Shown one piece after another: positions 49,956 to 59,480 of a stretch of 64,000 bases of DNA (within the stretch, counting starts at the first letter, position 1; each line of letters begins with the position of its first letter). The stretch is taken from the NCBI RefSeq assembly GCF_014191985.1, contig NZ_JACHXI010000017.1:29603-93602 (forward strand), in the 5' to 3' direction. Source of the stretch: Azomonas macrocytogenes (lineage in GTDB: Bacteria; Pseudomonadota; Gammaproteobacteria; Pseudomonadales; Pseudomonadaceae). A program made the position numbers and the translations under genes. The notes beneath the pieces were generated by a model, which saw only the letters and a program-made list of their open reading frames with translations, did not search any database and was not told the origin of the DNA.

Positions 49956-50995
49956 CAGATATCCGTCTGTCCCGCCAGGGTGACCAGCTCGCGAACTACA
50001 GCAGTAGCGAAGCATCCGGTCGGCAGGACGAATTCCAGTTGCAGAATGTCAGGAGCGGGATAATGCCATGTCAAATCGCGAATGGGGAGGCGCAGGATGC
50101 GGCGCTCCTGCGCCAAGCCTGATTTTTCCAGCCAAACGGCCAGATTTTTCTGTTGCTCGCAGATCTGTTGCTCCAGTTGCAGAGGTTCACCAGTGGTGGC
50201 CAAAGCGCCCTCTCCCCACAAGGGAGCGGTAGGATGAAGGTCAAGCAGAGCCAGACGTGGATCGTCGCAATCGCCACCCTGTGCTGGAAAGAAACTGCGG
50301 CTATCAGTGAAGGATAACAAATCACCCGGTAAGGCTCGATTCCAATCCCCTCGTGCAACCCGGCCGGCCAGCACGCTATTGAAAAGATAACTGCGTGCTG
50401 CCGACAACACGCGTGAACGCAGGTTACGCTGGCCCGGCAAGTCGCCAGTCGCAGCAAACGCCCGCGCTTCCTGCAGATTACCGCCCTGATAACCGAAGCG
50501 CTGAGGACCGAAGTAGTTCGGTACGCCCTGTCGCTTGATGGTTTCCAGGCGTAGCTCCATGGCCGGACGTTCGGCTACAAGATCGGTAAGGCGCAGTATG
50601 AAGCCATTTGCCGAGTGAGCGCCACGCTGCAGCTTGCGCCGGTGGCGAACTGCTTTCCGGATGATCAGAGCATCATCCTCGGCTGCGGATAAATCCGGAT
50701 CGGCCTGCCCCGGCAAATGCAGACTGAACCATTGGCGCGTCAGCGCCTGCCGATCCTTCAAGCCCGCATAACTCACCGAGCGCAAAGGAAGCTTGGCCGC
50801 ACGGGCGATGCGCCGGGCAGCTTCTTCGGTATTCAGGTTGCGCTTTTCCACCCAAAGCCAGAGGTGCTCACCATCACCCGACAGGGGAATATCAAGAACC
50901 TCATCGACTTGGAAATCTTCAGTAGTCGCCTTCAGTACAGCCTGGCCGCAAGGCTCACCATAGGCAAATGGACCGAGTAGTTCCGCCTCGGTCAT
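49955..50995 (-). CDS. truD: tRNA pseudouridine-13 synthase TruD
   Basis: Forms pseudouridine at position 13 of tRNA-Glu (346 aa). The catalytic Asp is in [22 protein letters not shown] near residue 80, with [21 protein letters not shown] before it and the insertion-domain start [18 protein letters not shown] near 153. It overlaps ispF upstream by four bases (ATGA) and surE downstream by one. Confidence 0.95.
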   Translation of the reverse strand: MTEAELLGPFAYGEPCGQAVLKATTEDFQVDEVLDIPLSGDGEHLWLWVEKRNLNTEEAARRIARAAKLPLRSVSYAGLKDRQALTRQWFSLHLPGQADPDLSAAEDDALIIRKAVRHRRKLQRGAHSANGFILRLTDLVAERPAMELRLETIKRQGVPNYFGPQRFGYQGGNLQEARAFAATGDLPGQRNLRSRVLSAARSYLFNSVLAGRVARGDWNRALPGDLLSFTDSRSFFPAQGGDCDDPRLALLDLHPTAPLWGEGALATTGEPLQLEQQICEQQKNLAVWLEKSGLAQERRILRLPIRDLTWHYPAPDILQLEFVLPTGCFATAVVRELVTLAGQTDI

Positions 50996-51465
50996 AGTGG
51001 CAACAGTAGCGCTACCGCATGCACGGCAATGCCTTCCTCGCGCCCGGTAAAACCCAGCTTTTCCGTCGTGGTGGCCTTGACATTGACCTGTTCCGGTTCG
51101 ACTTGCAGGTCTTGTGCAATCAGTGTCCGCATTTGTTCGATATGCGGAGCCATCTTCGGTGCCTGGGCAATGATGGTGGAATCGATATTACCGACCTTCC
51201 AGCCTTTCGCCTGAAGCAACGCAACAACATGACGTAGCAAGCCCCGGCTATCGGCTCCTTTGAACGCTGGATCGGTATCGGGGAAATGCTTGCCGATGTC
51301 CCCCAAGGCTACAGCGCCCAACAAGGCATCACTAAGGGCATGCAATAACACATCGCCATCGGAATGTGCGACCAGACCGAATTTATGCGGGATACGTACG
51401 CCGCCAAGGGTGATGAAGTCGCCTTCGCCGAAGCGATGCACATCGTAGCCATGACCGATACGCAT
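50992..51465 (-). CDS. ispF: 2-C-methyl-D-erythritol 2,4-cyclodiphosphate synthase
   Basis: MEP-pathway enzyme (157 aa) making the cyclodiphosphate for isoprenoids. The zinc ligands lie in [13 protein letters not shown] (Asp 8, His 10) and the His in [18 protein letters not shown] near 34-50; [18 protein letters not shown] near 133 is the C-terminal signature. It is first in ispF-truD-surE-pcm. The usual partner ispD is not adjacent upstream; an ArsR-type cassette is there. Confidence 0.96.
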   Translation of the reverse strand: MRIGHGYDVHRFGEGDFITLGGVRIPHKFGLVAHSDGDVLLHALSDALLGAVALGDIGKHFPDTDPAFKGADSRGLLRHVVALLQAKGWKVGNIDSTIIAQAPKMAPHIEQMRTLIAQDLQVEPEQVNVKATTTEKLGFTGREEGIAVHAVALLLPL

Positions 51466-51728
51466 GAAAAATAACCCCGGTATAGATAGATAAGGCGCGA
51501 TTCTACAGCACTACGAATGAGTGTCGAACGGACACAACCCTGTGTTCAGACAAGGACGGCGGCAAAGCCTGATGGTGCTAACGAATGCAGTCGATGGTGG
51601 AACCTTGATGCATGCGACTACTGGCGATCACCGCTATCGATGATCAGCATCGACCAGATCGATTTTATATCAGGAAAAACCGATCTATATTTCGTCTCAT
51701 CGCGATACGGTGTTATTGAAGATTGGAC

Positions 51729-52031
51729 ATGCCCGACGAACTCGACGAAATCATCAAAGCCCTGGCTCACCCGCTACGTAGAGAAATTCTGCAATGGCTC
51801 AAGGAGCCTGAACGGAATTTCCCGGACCAGGAGCATCCTCTCTCGATCGGCGTATGCGCCGGGCAGATCGATCAGCGTGCCGGTTTTTCGCAATCGACCG
51901 TCTCGGCACACCTGGCGACCTTGCAGCGAGCTGGCCTGGTGACCAGTCGCAAAGTCGGGCAATGGCATTTCTTCAAACGCAACGAAGACACCATCCAGAC
52001 ATTCCTGCAGCGCTTGCAGCAAGAACTCTGA
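51729..52031 (+). CDS. ArsR-family transcriptional regulator
   Basis: A 100-residue winged-helix protein. It starts MPDELDEIIKALAHPLRREILQWLKEP, the ArsR opening, and has a recognition helix GQIDQRAGFSQSTVSAHLATLQRAGLV with wing SRKVGQWHFFKRNE. No Cys-based metal site is obvious (one Cys, in VCAGQ), so it may sense an organic or oxidative signal. A TTG two codons upstream is an alternative start. It lies 33 bases before an MFS gene and an old yellow enzyme gene; autoregulation of this cassette is inferred. Confidence 0.88.
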   Translation: MPDELDEIIKALAHPLRREILQWLKEPERNFPDQEHPLSIGVCAGQIDQRAGFSQSTVSAHLATLQRAGLVTSRKVGQWHFFKRNEDTIQTFLQRLQQEL

Positions 52032-52064
52032 CTCTCCCTCAACCCCTTGCCAAGGAGCCGTTAC

Positions 52065-53228
52065 ATGCCGCTTCCCCTACTCATCCTCGCCTTGTCAGCC
52101 TTCGCTATCGGGACAACCGAATTCGTCATCATGGGACTCCTACCTGAAGTTGCCGGCGATCTTCAGGTATCGATTCCCACTGCTGGCTGGTTGGTGACCG
52201 GCTATGCATTGGGTGTTGCCATCGGCGCTCCCTTCATGGCCCTGGCCACAGCCCGGCTGCCGCGCAAGATGGCTCTGGTCCTGCTGATGGCTATCTTCAT
52301 CTTCGGCAACCTGTTCTGTGCGCTGGCGGCAAACTATGACTTGTTGATGCTGGCCCGGGTTATCACTGCCCTTTGTCATGGTGCCTTCTTTGGTATTGGT
52401 TCAATAGTCGCAGCCAGCCTGGTGCCAGCCAATCGCCGCGCGTCGGCAGTCGCCATGATGTTCACTGGCCTGACCCTGGCCAACGTACTCGGAGTACCGC
52501 TGGGTACAGCACTGGGACAGGTGGCTGGCTGGCGCTCGACTTTCTGGGCGGTAACCCTGCTCGGCATCTTCGCCTTCATCGGGCTCTGGCGTGTACTACC
52601 GGCCAATGCCGACGAGGAAAAAGCCGATCTGCGCAGCGAACTGACCGCTCTGCGCAACGGCAAACTGTGGCTGGCCCTGTCAACCACCGTCCTCTTCGCC
52701 GCGTCCATGTTTGCCCTGTTCACCTATATCGCACCGCTACTGGGCGAAGTGACCGGCGTGTCGCCGCAAGGCGTGACCTGGACGCTGCTGTTGATCGGAC
52801 TTGGCCTGACTGTGGGCAACATCCTTGGTGGACGTCTGGCAGATTGGCGCCTGGATGCCACCATGATCGGCGTATTCGCCTCGATTGCGGTGATTTCCGC
52901 ACTGTTCAGCTGGACTAGCCACGGTCTGCTGGCAGCAGAAGTCACCTTGTTCTTCTGGGCTCTGGCCACCTTTGCCGCCGTACCGGCCCTACAGGTCAAT
53001 GTAGTGGCCTTCGGCCATGATGCTCCCAACCTAGTCTCGACCCTGAATATCAGTGCTTTCAATGTCGGCAACGCCCTGGGCGCCTGGGCCGGCGGACAAG
53101 TCATCGACCTGGGACTTGGCCTGACCAGCGTGCCTCTGGTAGCAGCCCTACTCGCGGTTCTGGCGTTGATCGCCACCCTGCTTACCCACGGCGGCGACCG
53201 CCCTCGCCTCACTCCTGCAACCGATTGA
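52065..53228 (+). CDS. MFS transporter, AraJ/YdhP-like drug:H+ antiporter type
   Basis: A 387-residue, 12-helix major facilitator. It opens LPLLILALSAFAIGTTEFVIMGLLPEV, the DHA1 signature with TEF, and has the motif A region ATARLPRKMALVLLM near 70 and motif C-like GLTLANVLGVPLGTALGQ near 138. Likely an efflux pump for small organic compounds or sugars; the substrate is unknown. AAGGAG lies seven bases before the ATG at 52065. It is between the ArsR gene and the flavin reductase gene, 32 bases before the latter. Confidence 0.88.
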   Translation: MPLPLLILALSAFAIGTTEFVIMGLLPEVAGDLQVSIPTAGWLVTGYALGVAIGAPFMALATARLPRKMALVLLMAIFIFGNLFCALAANYDLLMLARVITALCHGAFFGIGSIVAASLVPANRRASAVAMMFTGLTLANVLGVPLGTALGQVAGWRSTFWAVTLLGIFAFIGLWRVLPANADEEKADLRSELTALRNGKLWLALSTTVLFAASMFALFTYIAPLLGEVTGVSPQGVTWTLLLIGLGLTVGNILGGRLADWRLDATMIGVFASIAVISALFSWTSHGLLAAEVTLFFWALATFAAVPALQVNVVAFGHDAPNLVSTLNISAFNVGNALGAWAGGQVIDLGLGLTSVPLVAALLAVLALIATLLTHGGDRPRLTPATD

Positions 53229-53260
53229 TACATTCAACTTCACAGGAAGGAAGACTCGCT

Positions 53261-54310
53261 ATGTCCGCATTATTCGAACCGATAAAGATTGGTGATCTGG
53301 AACTGACCAACCGCATCGTCATGGCTCCGCTGACCCGCTGCCGCGCCGAGAGCGGCCGGGTACCCGGTGACCTGATGGTGGAGTACTACACCCAGCGCGC
53401 TTCCGCAGGCTTGATTCTTACCGAAGCCACCTCGATAACCCCGATGGGCGTGGGTTATCCGGATACACCCGGCATCTGGTCTGACGAACAGGTGGCAGGT
53501 TGGCAGAAGATTACCCAAGCCGTGCACGCCCATGGTGGCCGTATCGTCCTGCAGCTCTGGCACGTCGGACGCATTTCCGATCCACTCTACCTGGATGGAG
53601 AATTGCCGGTAGCGCCCAGCGCGATTGCCGCTGCCGGTCACGTCAGTCTGGTGCGCCCACTGAAGTCCTACGTCACTCCGCGCGCCCTGGAGACAGCGGA
53701 AGTCAAGGCTCTCGTCGAGGACTACCGCAAGGCGGCCGAAAACGCTAAGAAGGCCGGCTTCGACGGCGTGGAACTGCACGCCGCCAATGGCTATCTGCTC
53801 GACCAATTCCTGCAGGACAAAACCAATCAGCGTACCGACCAATATGGCGGCTCGCAGGAAAACCGGGCGCGCTTGCTGCTGGAGGCAACCGATGCAGCCA
53901 TCTCGGTCTGGGGCGCCGGGCGCGTCGGCGTGCACCTGGCTCCTCGTGCGGATCTGCACGACATGGGCGACTCCAATCGCGCAGAGACATTCACCTATGT
54001 AGCCCGTGAGTTGGGCCGGCGTGGTATCGCCTTCATCTGCACTCGCGAGAAGGCAGGGGAAGACAGTCTCGGCCCACACATGAAAGAGGTATTCGGTGGC
54101 GTCTATATCGCCAATGAGCGCTTCGACATGGATCAGGCCGATACCTGGCTGAAGGCCGGCAAGGCCGATGCCGTGGCCTTCGGAGTGCCCTTCATCGCCA
54201 ACCCGGATCTACCCGAACGCTTCAGACGAAATGCCCCGCTGAATGAAGCAAGCCCGGAAACCTTCTACTCCAAGGGAGCAGTCGGCTATACCGACTACCC
54301 ACACCTGTAA
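53261..54310 (+). CDS. Old yellow enzyme family NADH:flavin oxidoreductase (NemA/XenB type)
   Basis: An FMN TIM-barrel ene-reductase (349 aa). It begins LFEPIKIGDLELTNRIVMAPLTRCRA, and has the substrate-binding His/Asn pair in GFDGVELHAANGYLLDQFL near 178, then NQRTDQYGGSQENRARLLLE near 198. Enzymes of this class reduce electrophilic alkenes, nitro esters and N-ethylmaleimide. AGGAAGGA lies upstream of the ATG. Context with an ArsR regulator and an MFS pump suggests electrophile detoxification. Confidence 0.92.
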   Translation: MSALFEPIKIGDLELTNRIVMAPLTRCRAESGRVPGDLMVEYYTQRASAGLILTEATSITPMGVGYPDTPGIWSDEQVAGWQKITQAVHAHGGRIVLQLWHVGRISDPLYLDGELPVAPSAIAAAGHVSLVRPLKSYVTPRALETAEVKALVEDYRKAAENAKKAGFDGVELHAANGYLLDQFLQDKTNQRTDQYGGSQENRARLLLEATDAAISVWGAGRVGVHLAPRADLHDMGDSNRAETFTYVARELGRRGIAFICTREKAGEDSLGPHMKEVFGGVYIANERFDMDQADTWLKAGKADAVAFGVPFIANPDLPERFRRNAPLNEASPETFYSKGAVGYTDYPHL

Positions 54311-54337
54311 CCTTGTACAAAGCCTGGTCCAAGGGCT

Positions 54338-54372
54338 CCATCCTCGCAAAACCCTTTGTTTCGCGAGGATGG
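54338..54372 (+). terminator. Hairpin after the old yellow enzyme gene
   Basis: CCATCCTCGC and GCGAGGATGG form a perfect 10-base stem around a 15-base loop, 28 bases after the stop, followed by TTTG. It separates two convergent units. A second pair of 9-base complements, GGAAAGAGC near 54394 and GCTCTTTCC near 54442, lies just beyond. Confidence 0.5.
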
Positions 54373-54491
54373 TTTGCCAGATCCTGCAGTCAGGAAAGAG
54401 CACCAGACAAACCGGCTTTGCGAATTTCATGCAGGCCAGGCGCTCTTTCCACAGAGCGCATCCTTCAGCAAGTAACAGCTTCGGAGTCCAA

Positions 54492-55454
54492 TTACCGAAC
54501 CTTGCTACCGAGTCCACCATCCCGGCTCTCCGGCACCAGGGATGGTAAGGGCTGTCCGGCGAAATAGGCCTGCAGGTTAGCCATGACCAGATCAGACATG
54601 GCTCGCCGAGTAGCCCAAGTGGCGCTGGCCATATGCGGCGTCAGCAGTACATTGTCCAGTTCGAGCAACCCGGGATGTACGTGAGGCTCGTTTTCGAACA
54701 CATCCAGTGCGGCCCCCAGCAGGCGTTTTTCAGCCAAGGCCTTGGCCAAAGCAGCTTCATCGACCACGCTGCCGCGCCCCACGTTGATCAAAATGCCCTC
54801 GGGGCCGAGTGCATCGAGCACGGCGGTATCGATCAGATGCCGGGTATCCGCCCCGCCGCTGGCGCTGACCACCAGGAAATCCACAGTCGCGGCCAACTCG
54901 CGCACGCTGGCGAAGTACGGATAATCCACCGGGTGCGGCCGACGCCCGCAATAGGCGATCTGCATATCGAACCCTTCGGCGCGGCGAGCGATAGCCGCTC
55001 CGATCCGCCCCAGGCCGACGATTCCCAGACGCGCTCCGCTCACCTTGCGGGTGAACGGAAAGGATCCGTGTGCCCAGGCGCCTTCGCGAACGAAGCGGTC
55101 GGCTAACGTGACACGCCGGGCGATACCCAGCATCAGTGTCATGGCGAAGTCGGCCACATCGTCGGTCAGCACATCCGGCGTATGCGTGACCGCAATACCA
55201 CGTTCGTGCGCTGCCGCCACATCGACGCCATCGTAACCGACACCGAACACTACGATGACGTCCAACGCGGGCAGTCGCCCGATCAGCTCGCGGCTCACCC
55301 GCGATTCGCCGTTGGCGACCAGGACAAGGATATCCGCTGCCGCCGGCCCCAGTTCCGTACCGCTTTCGGAGCCCTCCACCACCTGATAATCCGCATATAG
55401 GCGCTCAGTCAACATATCGGGCAAGCGGGCAATCTTCAGCACATTCGATTTCAT
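54492..55454 (-). CDS. D-2-hydroxyacid dehydrogenase (hydroxypyruvate/2-ketogluconate reductase-like)
   Basis: A 320-residue NAD(P)-dependent dehydrogenase. The nucleotide motif LGIVGLGRIGAAIARRAEGF lies near 145-164. The catalytic Arg is in INVGRGSVVDEAAL near 235, Glu in ALDVFENEPHV near 265 and His in LLTPHMASATWATR near 283. The family includes glyoxylate/hydroxypyruvate and 2-ketoaldonate reductases (KguD). The ATG overlaps the stop of the upstream MFS gene by one base, so the two are coupled and it is the last gene of the galactonate-type operon. Confidence 0.88.
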   Translation of the reverse strand: MKSNVLKIARLPDMLTERLYADYQVVEGSESGTELGPAAADILVLVANGESRVSRELIGRLPALDVIVVFGVGYDGVDVAAAHERGIAVTHTPDVLTDDVADFAMTLMLGIARRVTLADRFVREGAWAHGSFPFTRKVSGARLGIVGLGRIGAAIARRAEGFDMQIAYCGRRPHPVDYPYFASVRELAATVDFLVVSASGGADTRHLIDTAVLDALGPEGILINVGRGSVVDEAALAKALAEKRLLGAALDVFENEPHVHPGLLELDNVLLTPHMASATWATRRAMSDLVMANLQAYFAGQPLPSLVPESRDGGLGSKVR

Positions 55455-56776
55455 CAGTTACTCCTCGCAGAATAATCGTGCAGCCGGCGTCGGGCTTGAC
55501 CGCCGCCGAGATACAATCCTAGTACCCCGCCAGCCAACAAGGCACAGGCCACCAGCAACAAGGCGTAGTCGTAGCTCTGCGTGGAATCCTTGATCCACCC
55601 CATGATGGGCGGCAGCCCCAGGCCGGCGATGTTGGCAATAGCGTTGATCAAGGCAATCGATACGGCTGCCGCCGGACCGGACAGATACTCGGTCGTGGTC
55701 GCCCAGAACACCGGGGTCGCCGCCCAGTTCAGCGCGACAGTGAATACCAACAGGGTATAGGCCAGGGCATGATTACCGGTGAACACCGCCAGTCCGAGCA
55801 GAATGCCAGCGCCCAGCAGCGGACCGCCAAGATGCAGGCCACGTTCGCCGGATTTATCGGAATGCCGGCCATTGAGGTACATGAACAGGCAAGCGAACAG
55901 GAATGGCAGGGCCGACAGCAGGCTGACGATGAAATTGCCCTGCCCGGAGATCGAATGCACGATCAACGGCAGGAATAGAGTGATGCCAATGGTGCCGAAG
56001 GCCTGCAGCAACCAGAACAGGCTGAGCAGCCAGACCTGCCGGCTACGGAAAGCCACATGCCAGGCATCGTGATGGGAGATCGGGGTTTTTTCCTGCTCGG
56101 CTGCCAGCGTACGAGTCAGCCAATTCTTCTGTGCAGCGTCGAGCCAATGGGTAGTTTCGGGCGAATCCGGCAGATAGCGCAGCACCACGATACCGAGTAT
56201 GGCAGCCGGCAGGCCTTCGAGCAGGAACAGCCAGCGCCAGCCAGCCACACCCAAGATCCCGTCAAGATGCAGGAATGCGCCCGACAAGGGCATGCCGATC
56301 ACCGAGGCCAGTGCTGCACCGATATAGAAGAACGACATCGCCCGAGCCCGATCACTGCGCGGATACCACTGCGACAGATAATAGATGATGCCCGGCGTGA
56401 AACCGGCCTCCGCCGCGCCCAGCAATAGCCGCATGACATACAACTGATTGGCGTTCTGCACCAGACTCATGCCGGCGGCGACTATCCCCCAGGTGATCAT
56501 GATACGGGCGATCCAGCGGCGGGCACCGACCCGCGAGAGAATCAGGTTACTGGGTACTTCCAGCAGAATGTAAGTCACGAAAAACAGCCCGACACCAACG
56601 CCATACATCTGGGCAGTCAGTCCGAGATCGGCGTTCATCTGCAGGGCCGCCACCGAGATATTCGCCTTGTCGATATAGGCGATCAGGTACAGCAGCATCA
56701 GAAAGGGAATCAACTTCAGATTGAGCCGGCCCATAGTGCTGGCATGCAAGCTGTCGTTCGACAGAGTACTCGTCAT
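55454..56776 (-). CDS. MFS transporter, anion:cation symporter (KguT-like)
   Basis: A 440-residue, 12-helix symporter. LIAYIDKANISVAALQMNADLGL near residue 32 is the ACS-family signature seen in tartrate, phthalate and 2-ketogluconate carriers. VGLFFVTYILLEVPSNLILSRVGARRW follows near 63-89. It would import an organic acid with protons. It is 50 bases downstream of the first MFS gene and overlaps the dehydrogenase start by one base. The pairing of such a carrier with a 2-hydroxyacid dehydrogenase recalls kguT-kguD. Confidence 0.85.
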   Translation of the reverse strand: MTSTLSNDSLHASTMGRLNLKLIPFLMLLYLIAYIDKANISVAALQMNADLGLTAQMYGVGVGLFFVTYILLEVPSNLILSRVGARRWIARIMITWGIVAAGMSLVQNANQLYVMRLLLGAAEAGFTPGIIYYLSQWYPRSDRARAMSFFYIGAALASVIGMPLSGAFLHLDGILGVAGWRWLFLLEGLPAAILGIVVLRYLPDSPETTHWLDAAQKNWLTRTLAAEQEKTPISHHDAWHVAFRSRQVWLLSLFWLLQAFGTIGITLFLPLIVHSISGQGNFIVSLLSALPFLFACLFMYLNGRHSDKSGERGLHLGGPLLGAGILLGLAVFTGNHALAYTLLVFTVALNWAATPVFWATTTEYLSGPAAAVSIALINAIANIAGLGLPPIMGWIKDSTQSYDYALLLVACALLAGGVLGLYLGGGQARRRLHDYSARSN

Positions 56777-56826
56777 GAAAAGATCCTTTTGTTGTCGTTA
56801 TGAGCATCTGAAAAGTAGAAATCGCT

Positions 56827-58137
56827 TTACGCTTCCTTGAGTCGCTCCACCTTGCCAACCACGACACCGTATGAAAGCGCGCCCAGCAGAGCCATGCCGG
56901 CGATATAGGTGATAGCAGGGGTAAAGTCGTTGCCCTGTACCAGCAGGCCGATGACGATCGGCACACTGACTGCCGACAGGTTACCGATGAAGTTGAAGAC
57001 ACCACCGGTCAGGCCAAGCAGCCGTTCCGGAGCCAGTGCCGAAACCAGCGACCAGGTGATCGAGGCCAGACCGTTACCGAAGAACGCCAGGGCCAGGAAG
57101 AAAATGATCCAGCTTGGCGAGTCGACATAATTGGCGCCGATGATGCTGGTGGAAACCAGCAGGCCGCTGATGATCGGGATCTTGCGGGCCAGCCCCAAGG
57201 ACAACCCGCGACGCACCAGCCAATCGGACAGCAGCCCCGAGCAGATTACCCCGCAGAAAGCCGCGAGAAAGGGCAACGAGGCGAGAAAGCCGGCCTTGAT
57301 GAAATCCATGCCCCGGTATGTCACCAAGTAGGTGGGGAACCAAGTCAGGAAAAACCACAGGGTCGAGGTCAAGGCGTATTGACCGAGATACAAGCCCCAC
57401 AGTTTGCGCTTGTTCAGCACGAACCACAGATCTTTCCAATCGAAACGCTTGCTTTGGGGCTTGCGCTGACCCAGATCAACCAACCCACCGCCTTCGCGGA
57501 TCAGATTCCGCTCGGCATCATTGGTCAAGTGGAAGTCGGCGGGTTCACGGTACACGGCATACCACACCAACGCCCAAAGGATGCCGATGCCACCTGTGAT
57601 GAAAAACACCATCTGCCAGCCGAAGGTCTGCTGCAGGTAGATCAGCACCGGGGTAAGGAAAGCCAGGCCGACGAACTGCCCTGACGTGTAGAAGCCAATC
57701 GCCGAAGCACGCTCGCTTTCCGGAAACCAGGTGGTAACCACACGGTTATTGAGCGGATAGGAGGGTGCTTCCAGCGCACCAACCACCAGGCGCAGGACAA
57801 ACAACCCGATGAAGTTACCGACAAAGCCGAGCAGTACGGTCGCCAGCGACCACAGGCCGATGGCCAGGGCGTACAACAGACGGGGCGGTACCCGGTCAAT
57901 CAGCCAGCCACCGGGAATCTGCATGGCGGCATAGGTCCAGCCGAAGGCAGAGAGAACCACCCCCATCTTCACCGGATCGATGCCCAGGTCCTCCGACAGA
58001 TGCGGAGCAGCAATGGCGAGGTTGCTGCGATCCAGATAGTTGATCACCACGGTGACGAACAACAACAGCATAATGAAAAAGCGCGAACGCGACGAAGCCT
58101 GGCTGCTGACCACGGCTGCAATATTATTGTTTGGCAT
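56827..58137 (-). CDS. dgoT: MFS D-galactonate-type transporter (DgoT-like)
   Basis: A 436-residue ACS-family symporter. VINYLDRSNLAIAAPHLSEDLGI near residues 32-54 is the family signature with the proton-binding Asp region, and AFGWTYAAMQIPGGWLIDRV follows. Resembles DgoT/GudP/ExuT carriers for hexonates and hexarates. The ATG at 58137 (MPNNNIAAV) is chosen; the open frame runs 18 codons further. It lies 109 bases after dgoD in the same operon, so D-galactonate import is inferred; specificity cannot be read from sequence. Confidence 0.85.
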   Translation of the reverse strand: MPNNNIAAVVSSQASSRSRFFIMLLLFVTVVINYLDRSNLAIAAPHLSEDLGIDPVKMGVVLSAFGWTYAAMQIPGGWLIDRVPPRLLYALAIGLWSLATVLLGFVGNFIGLFVLRLVVGALEAPSYPLNNRVVTTWFPESERASAIGFYTSGQFVGLAFLTPVLIYLQQTFGWQMVFFITGGIGILWALVWYAVYREPADFHLTNDAERNLIREGGGLVDLGQRKPQSKRFDWKDLWFVLNKRKLWGLYLGQYALTSTLWFFLTWFPTYLVTYRGMDFIKAGFLASLPFLAAFCGVICSGLLSDWLVRRGLSLGLARKIPIISGLLVSTSIIGANYVDSPSWIIFFLALAFFGNGLASITWSLVSALAPERLLGLTGGVFNFIGNLSAVSVPIVIGLLVQGNDFTPAITYIAGMALLGALSYGVVVGKVERLKEA

Positions 58138-58246
58138 GGCGTCTGACCCATGCTCCCGAACGACAGGCGTCGAGAGCACTAGCTGTATCAATGGAGAAAA
58201 CGACTATCAGCGATAGCAGGCCAACCTGCCGACTGCTACGGGGCGT

Positions 58247-59395
58247 CTACCACTCGGCAACACTGCCGTCAGCATGCCGCCAGATCGGGTTGCGCCAGCG
58301 GTGACCGAAGTCGGCGCGCTCCAGCACATACTCCTCGTTGACTTCGATACCCAACCCCGGGCCCTGGGGGATATCGACAAAACCGTCGCGATAGGCAAAC
58401 ACTTCCGGCTTGACCAGGTAGTCGAGGATGTCGTTGCTTTCGTTGTAGTGGATACCCAGGCTCTGCTCCTGGATGAACGCGTTGTAGCAAACCGCATCCA
58501 GTTGCAGGTTGGCCGCCAGGGCAATCGGTCCCAGCGGGCAATGTAGCGCCAGGGCGACGTCGTAGGCTTCGGCCATGGCAGCGATCTTGCGCGTTTCGGT
58601 AATGCCGCCGGAGTGCGAAGGATCAGGCTGGATGATGTCGACAAATCCGTCGGCCAGCACCCGCTTGAAGTCCCAGCGCGAGAACAGCCGTTCGCCCAGC
58701 GCGATAGGCGTGGACGTATGCTCGCGAATATCACGCAGTGCCTCGTAGTTCTCACTGAGCACTGGCTCCTCGATGAACATCAGCCGGTAAGGTTCCAGTT
58801 CCCTGGCCAAGATCTTGGCCATCGGCTTATGCACTCGGCCATGGAAGTCCACGCCGATGCCGATATCCTGCCCCACCGCTTCACGCACTGCCGCCACGTT
58901 GGCGATCGCCGCATCGATCTTGGCAAAGGAGTCGACGAACTGTAGCTCCTCGGTGCCATTCATCTTCACGGCGGTGAAACCGCGGCCGACCACTTCCCGC
59001 GCGGCACGCGCCACATCGGCCGGGCGATCACCACCGATCCAGGAGTAGACCTTGATGCGTTCGCGACACTGGCCACCGAGCAGCGCATGTACCGGTACCC
59101 CGAGATCCTTGCCTTTGATATCCCAGAGCGCCTGGTCGATGCCGGCCAGCGCACTCATATGGATGGGGCCGCCACGGTAGAAGCCGCCGCGATAGAGCAC
59201 GTTCCAGTGATCCTCGATCAGTCGCGGGTCTTTGCCGATCAAGTAGTCGGACAGCTCTTCGACGGCCGCGGCCACACTATGCGCACGCCCTTCAACGATA
59301 GGTTCGCCCCAACCGACGATGCCTTCGTCAGTCTCGATTTTCAGAAACAGCCAGCGCGGCGGCACGATATGGGTAGTGAGTCGGGTGATTTTCAT
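58247..59395 (-). CDS. dgoD: D-galactonate dehydratase
   Basis: Enolase-superfamily enzyme (382 aa, identical in length to E. coli DgoD), converting D-galactonate to 2-keto-3-deoxygalactonate. Metal and catalytic residues are visible: [11 protein letters not shown] (Asp and His near 183-185), FIEEPVL (Glu near 209), LGERLF (Glu near 235) and [13 protein letters not shown] (His near 285). The start [15 protein letters not shown] is at 59395; the frame is open 46 codons further without similarity. A catabolite-activity-like AATAACAA lies just before its ribosome site. Confidence 0.94.
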   Translation of the reverse strand: MKITRLTTHIVPPRWLFLKIETDEGIVGWGEPIVEGRAHSVAAAVEELSDYLIGKDPRLIEDHWNVLYRGGFYRGGPIHMSALAGIDQALWDIKGKDLGVPVHALLGGQCRERIKVYSWIGGDRPADVARAAREVVGRGFTAVKMNGTEELQFVDSFAKIDAAIANVAAVREAVGQDIGIGVDFHGRVHKPMAKILARELEPYRLMFIEEPVLSENYEALRDIREHTSTPIALGERLFSRWDFKRVLADGFVDIIQPDPSHSGGITETRKIAAMAEAYDVALALHCPLGPIALAANLQLDAVCYNAFIQEQSLGIHYNESNDILDYLVKPEVFAYRDGFVDIPQGPGLGIEVNEEYVLERADFGHRWRNPIWRHADGSVAEW

Positions 59396-59405
59396 CGTTT
59401 GCCTC

Positions 59406-59413
59406 TTGTTATT
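59406..59413 (-). promoter_or_regulatory. Candidate Hfq/Crc catabolite-activity motif at dgoD
   Basis: On the minus strand AATAACAA fits AAnAAnAA exactly and abuts the AGAGG ribosome site, 11 bases before the dgoD ATG. Such A-rich motifs in pseudomonads bind Hfq with Crc to block translation of catabolic genes. A short match of this kind can arise by chance. Confidence 0.4.
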
Positions 59414-59415
59414 GG

Positions 59416-59435
59416 ATGGCAGGGCTCTCTGCCAT
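59416..59435. repeat. Hairpin in the dgoA-dgoD gap
   Basis: ATGGCAG and CTGCCAT form a perfect 7-base stem with loop GGCTCT in the 85-base gap between dgoA and dgoD, just upstream of the A-rich motif. No T-run is present; a stability or processing element is possible. Confidence 0.35.
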
Positions 59436-59480
59436 GGGTTTTCGGAATATCGGTTGTCGTTTTCTTGAGATAACGTTCGT

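Noticed and set aside
49239..50063. A 274-codon open frame opposite surE/truD
   Set aside because: It spans two unambiguous genes on the other strand and has no family features or ribosome site.
53270..54079. A 269-codon open frame opposite the old yellow enzyme gene
   Set aside because: Fully antisense to a well-supported flavin enzyme and without motifs.
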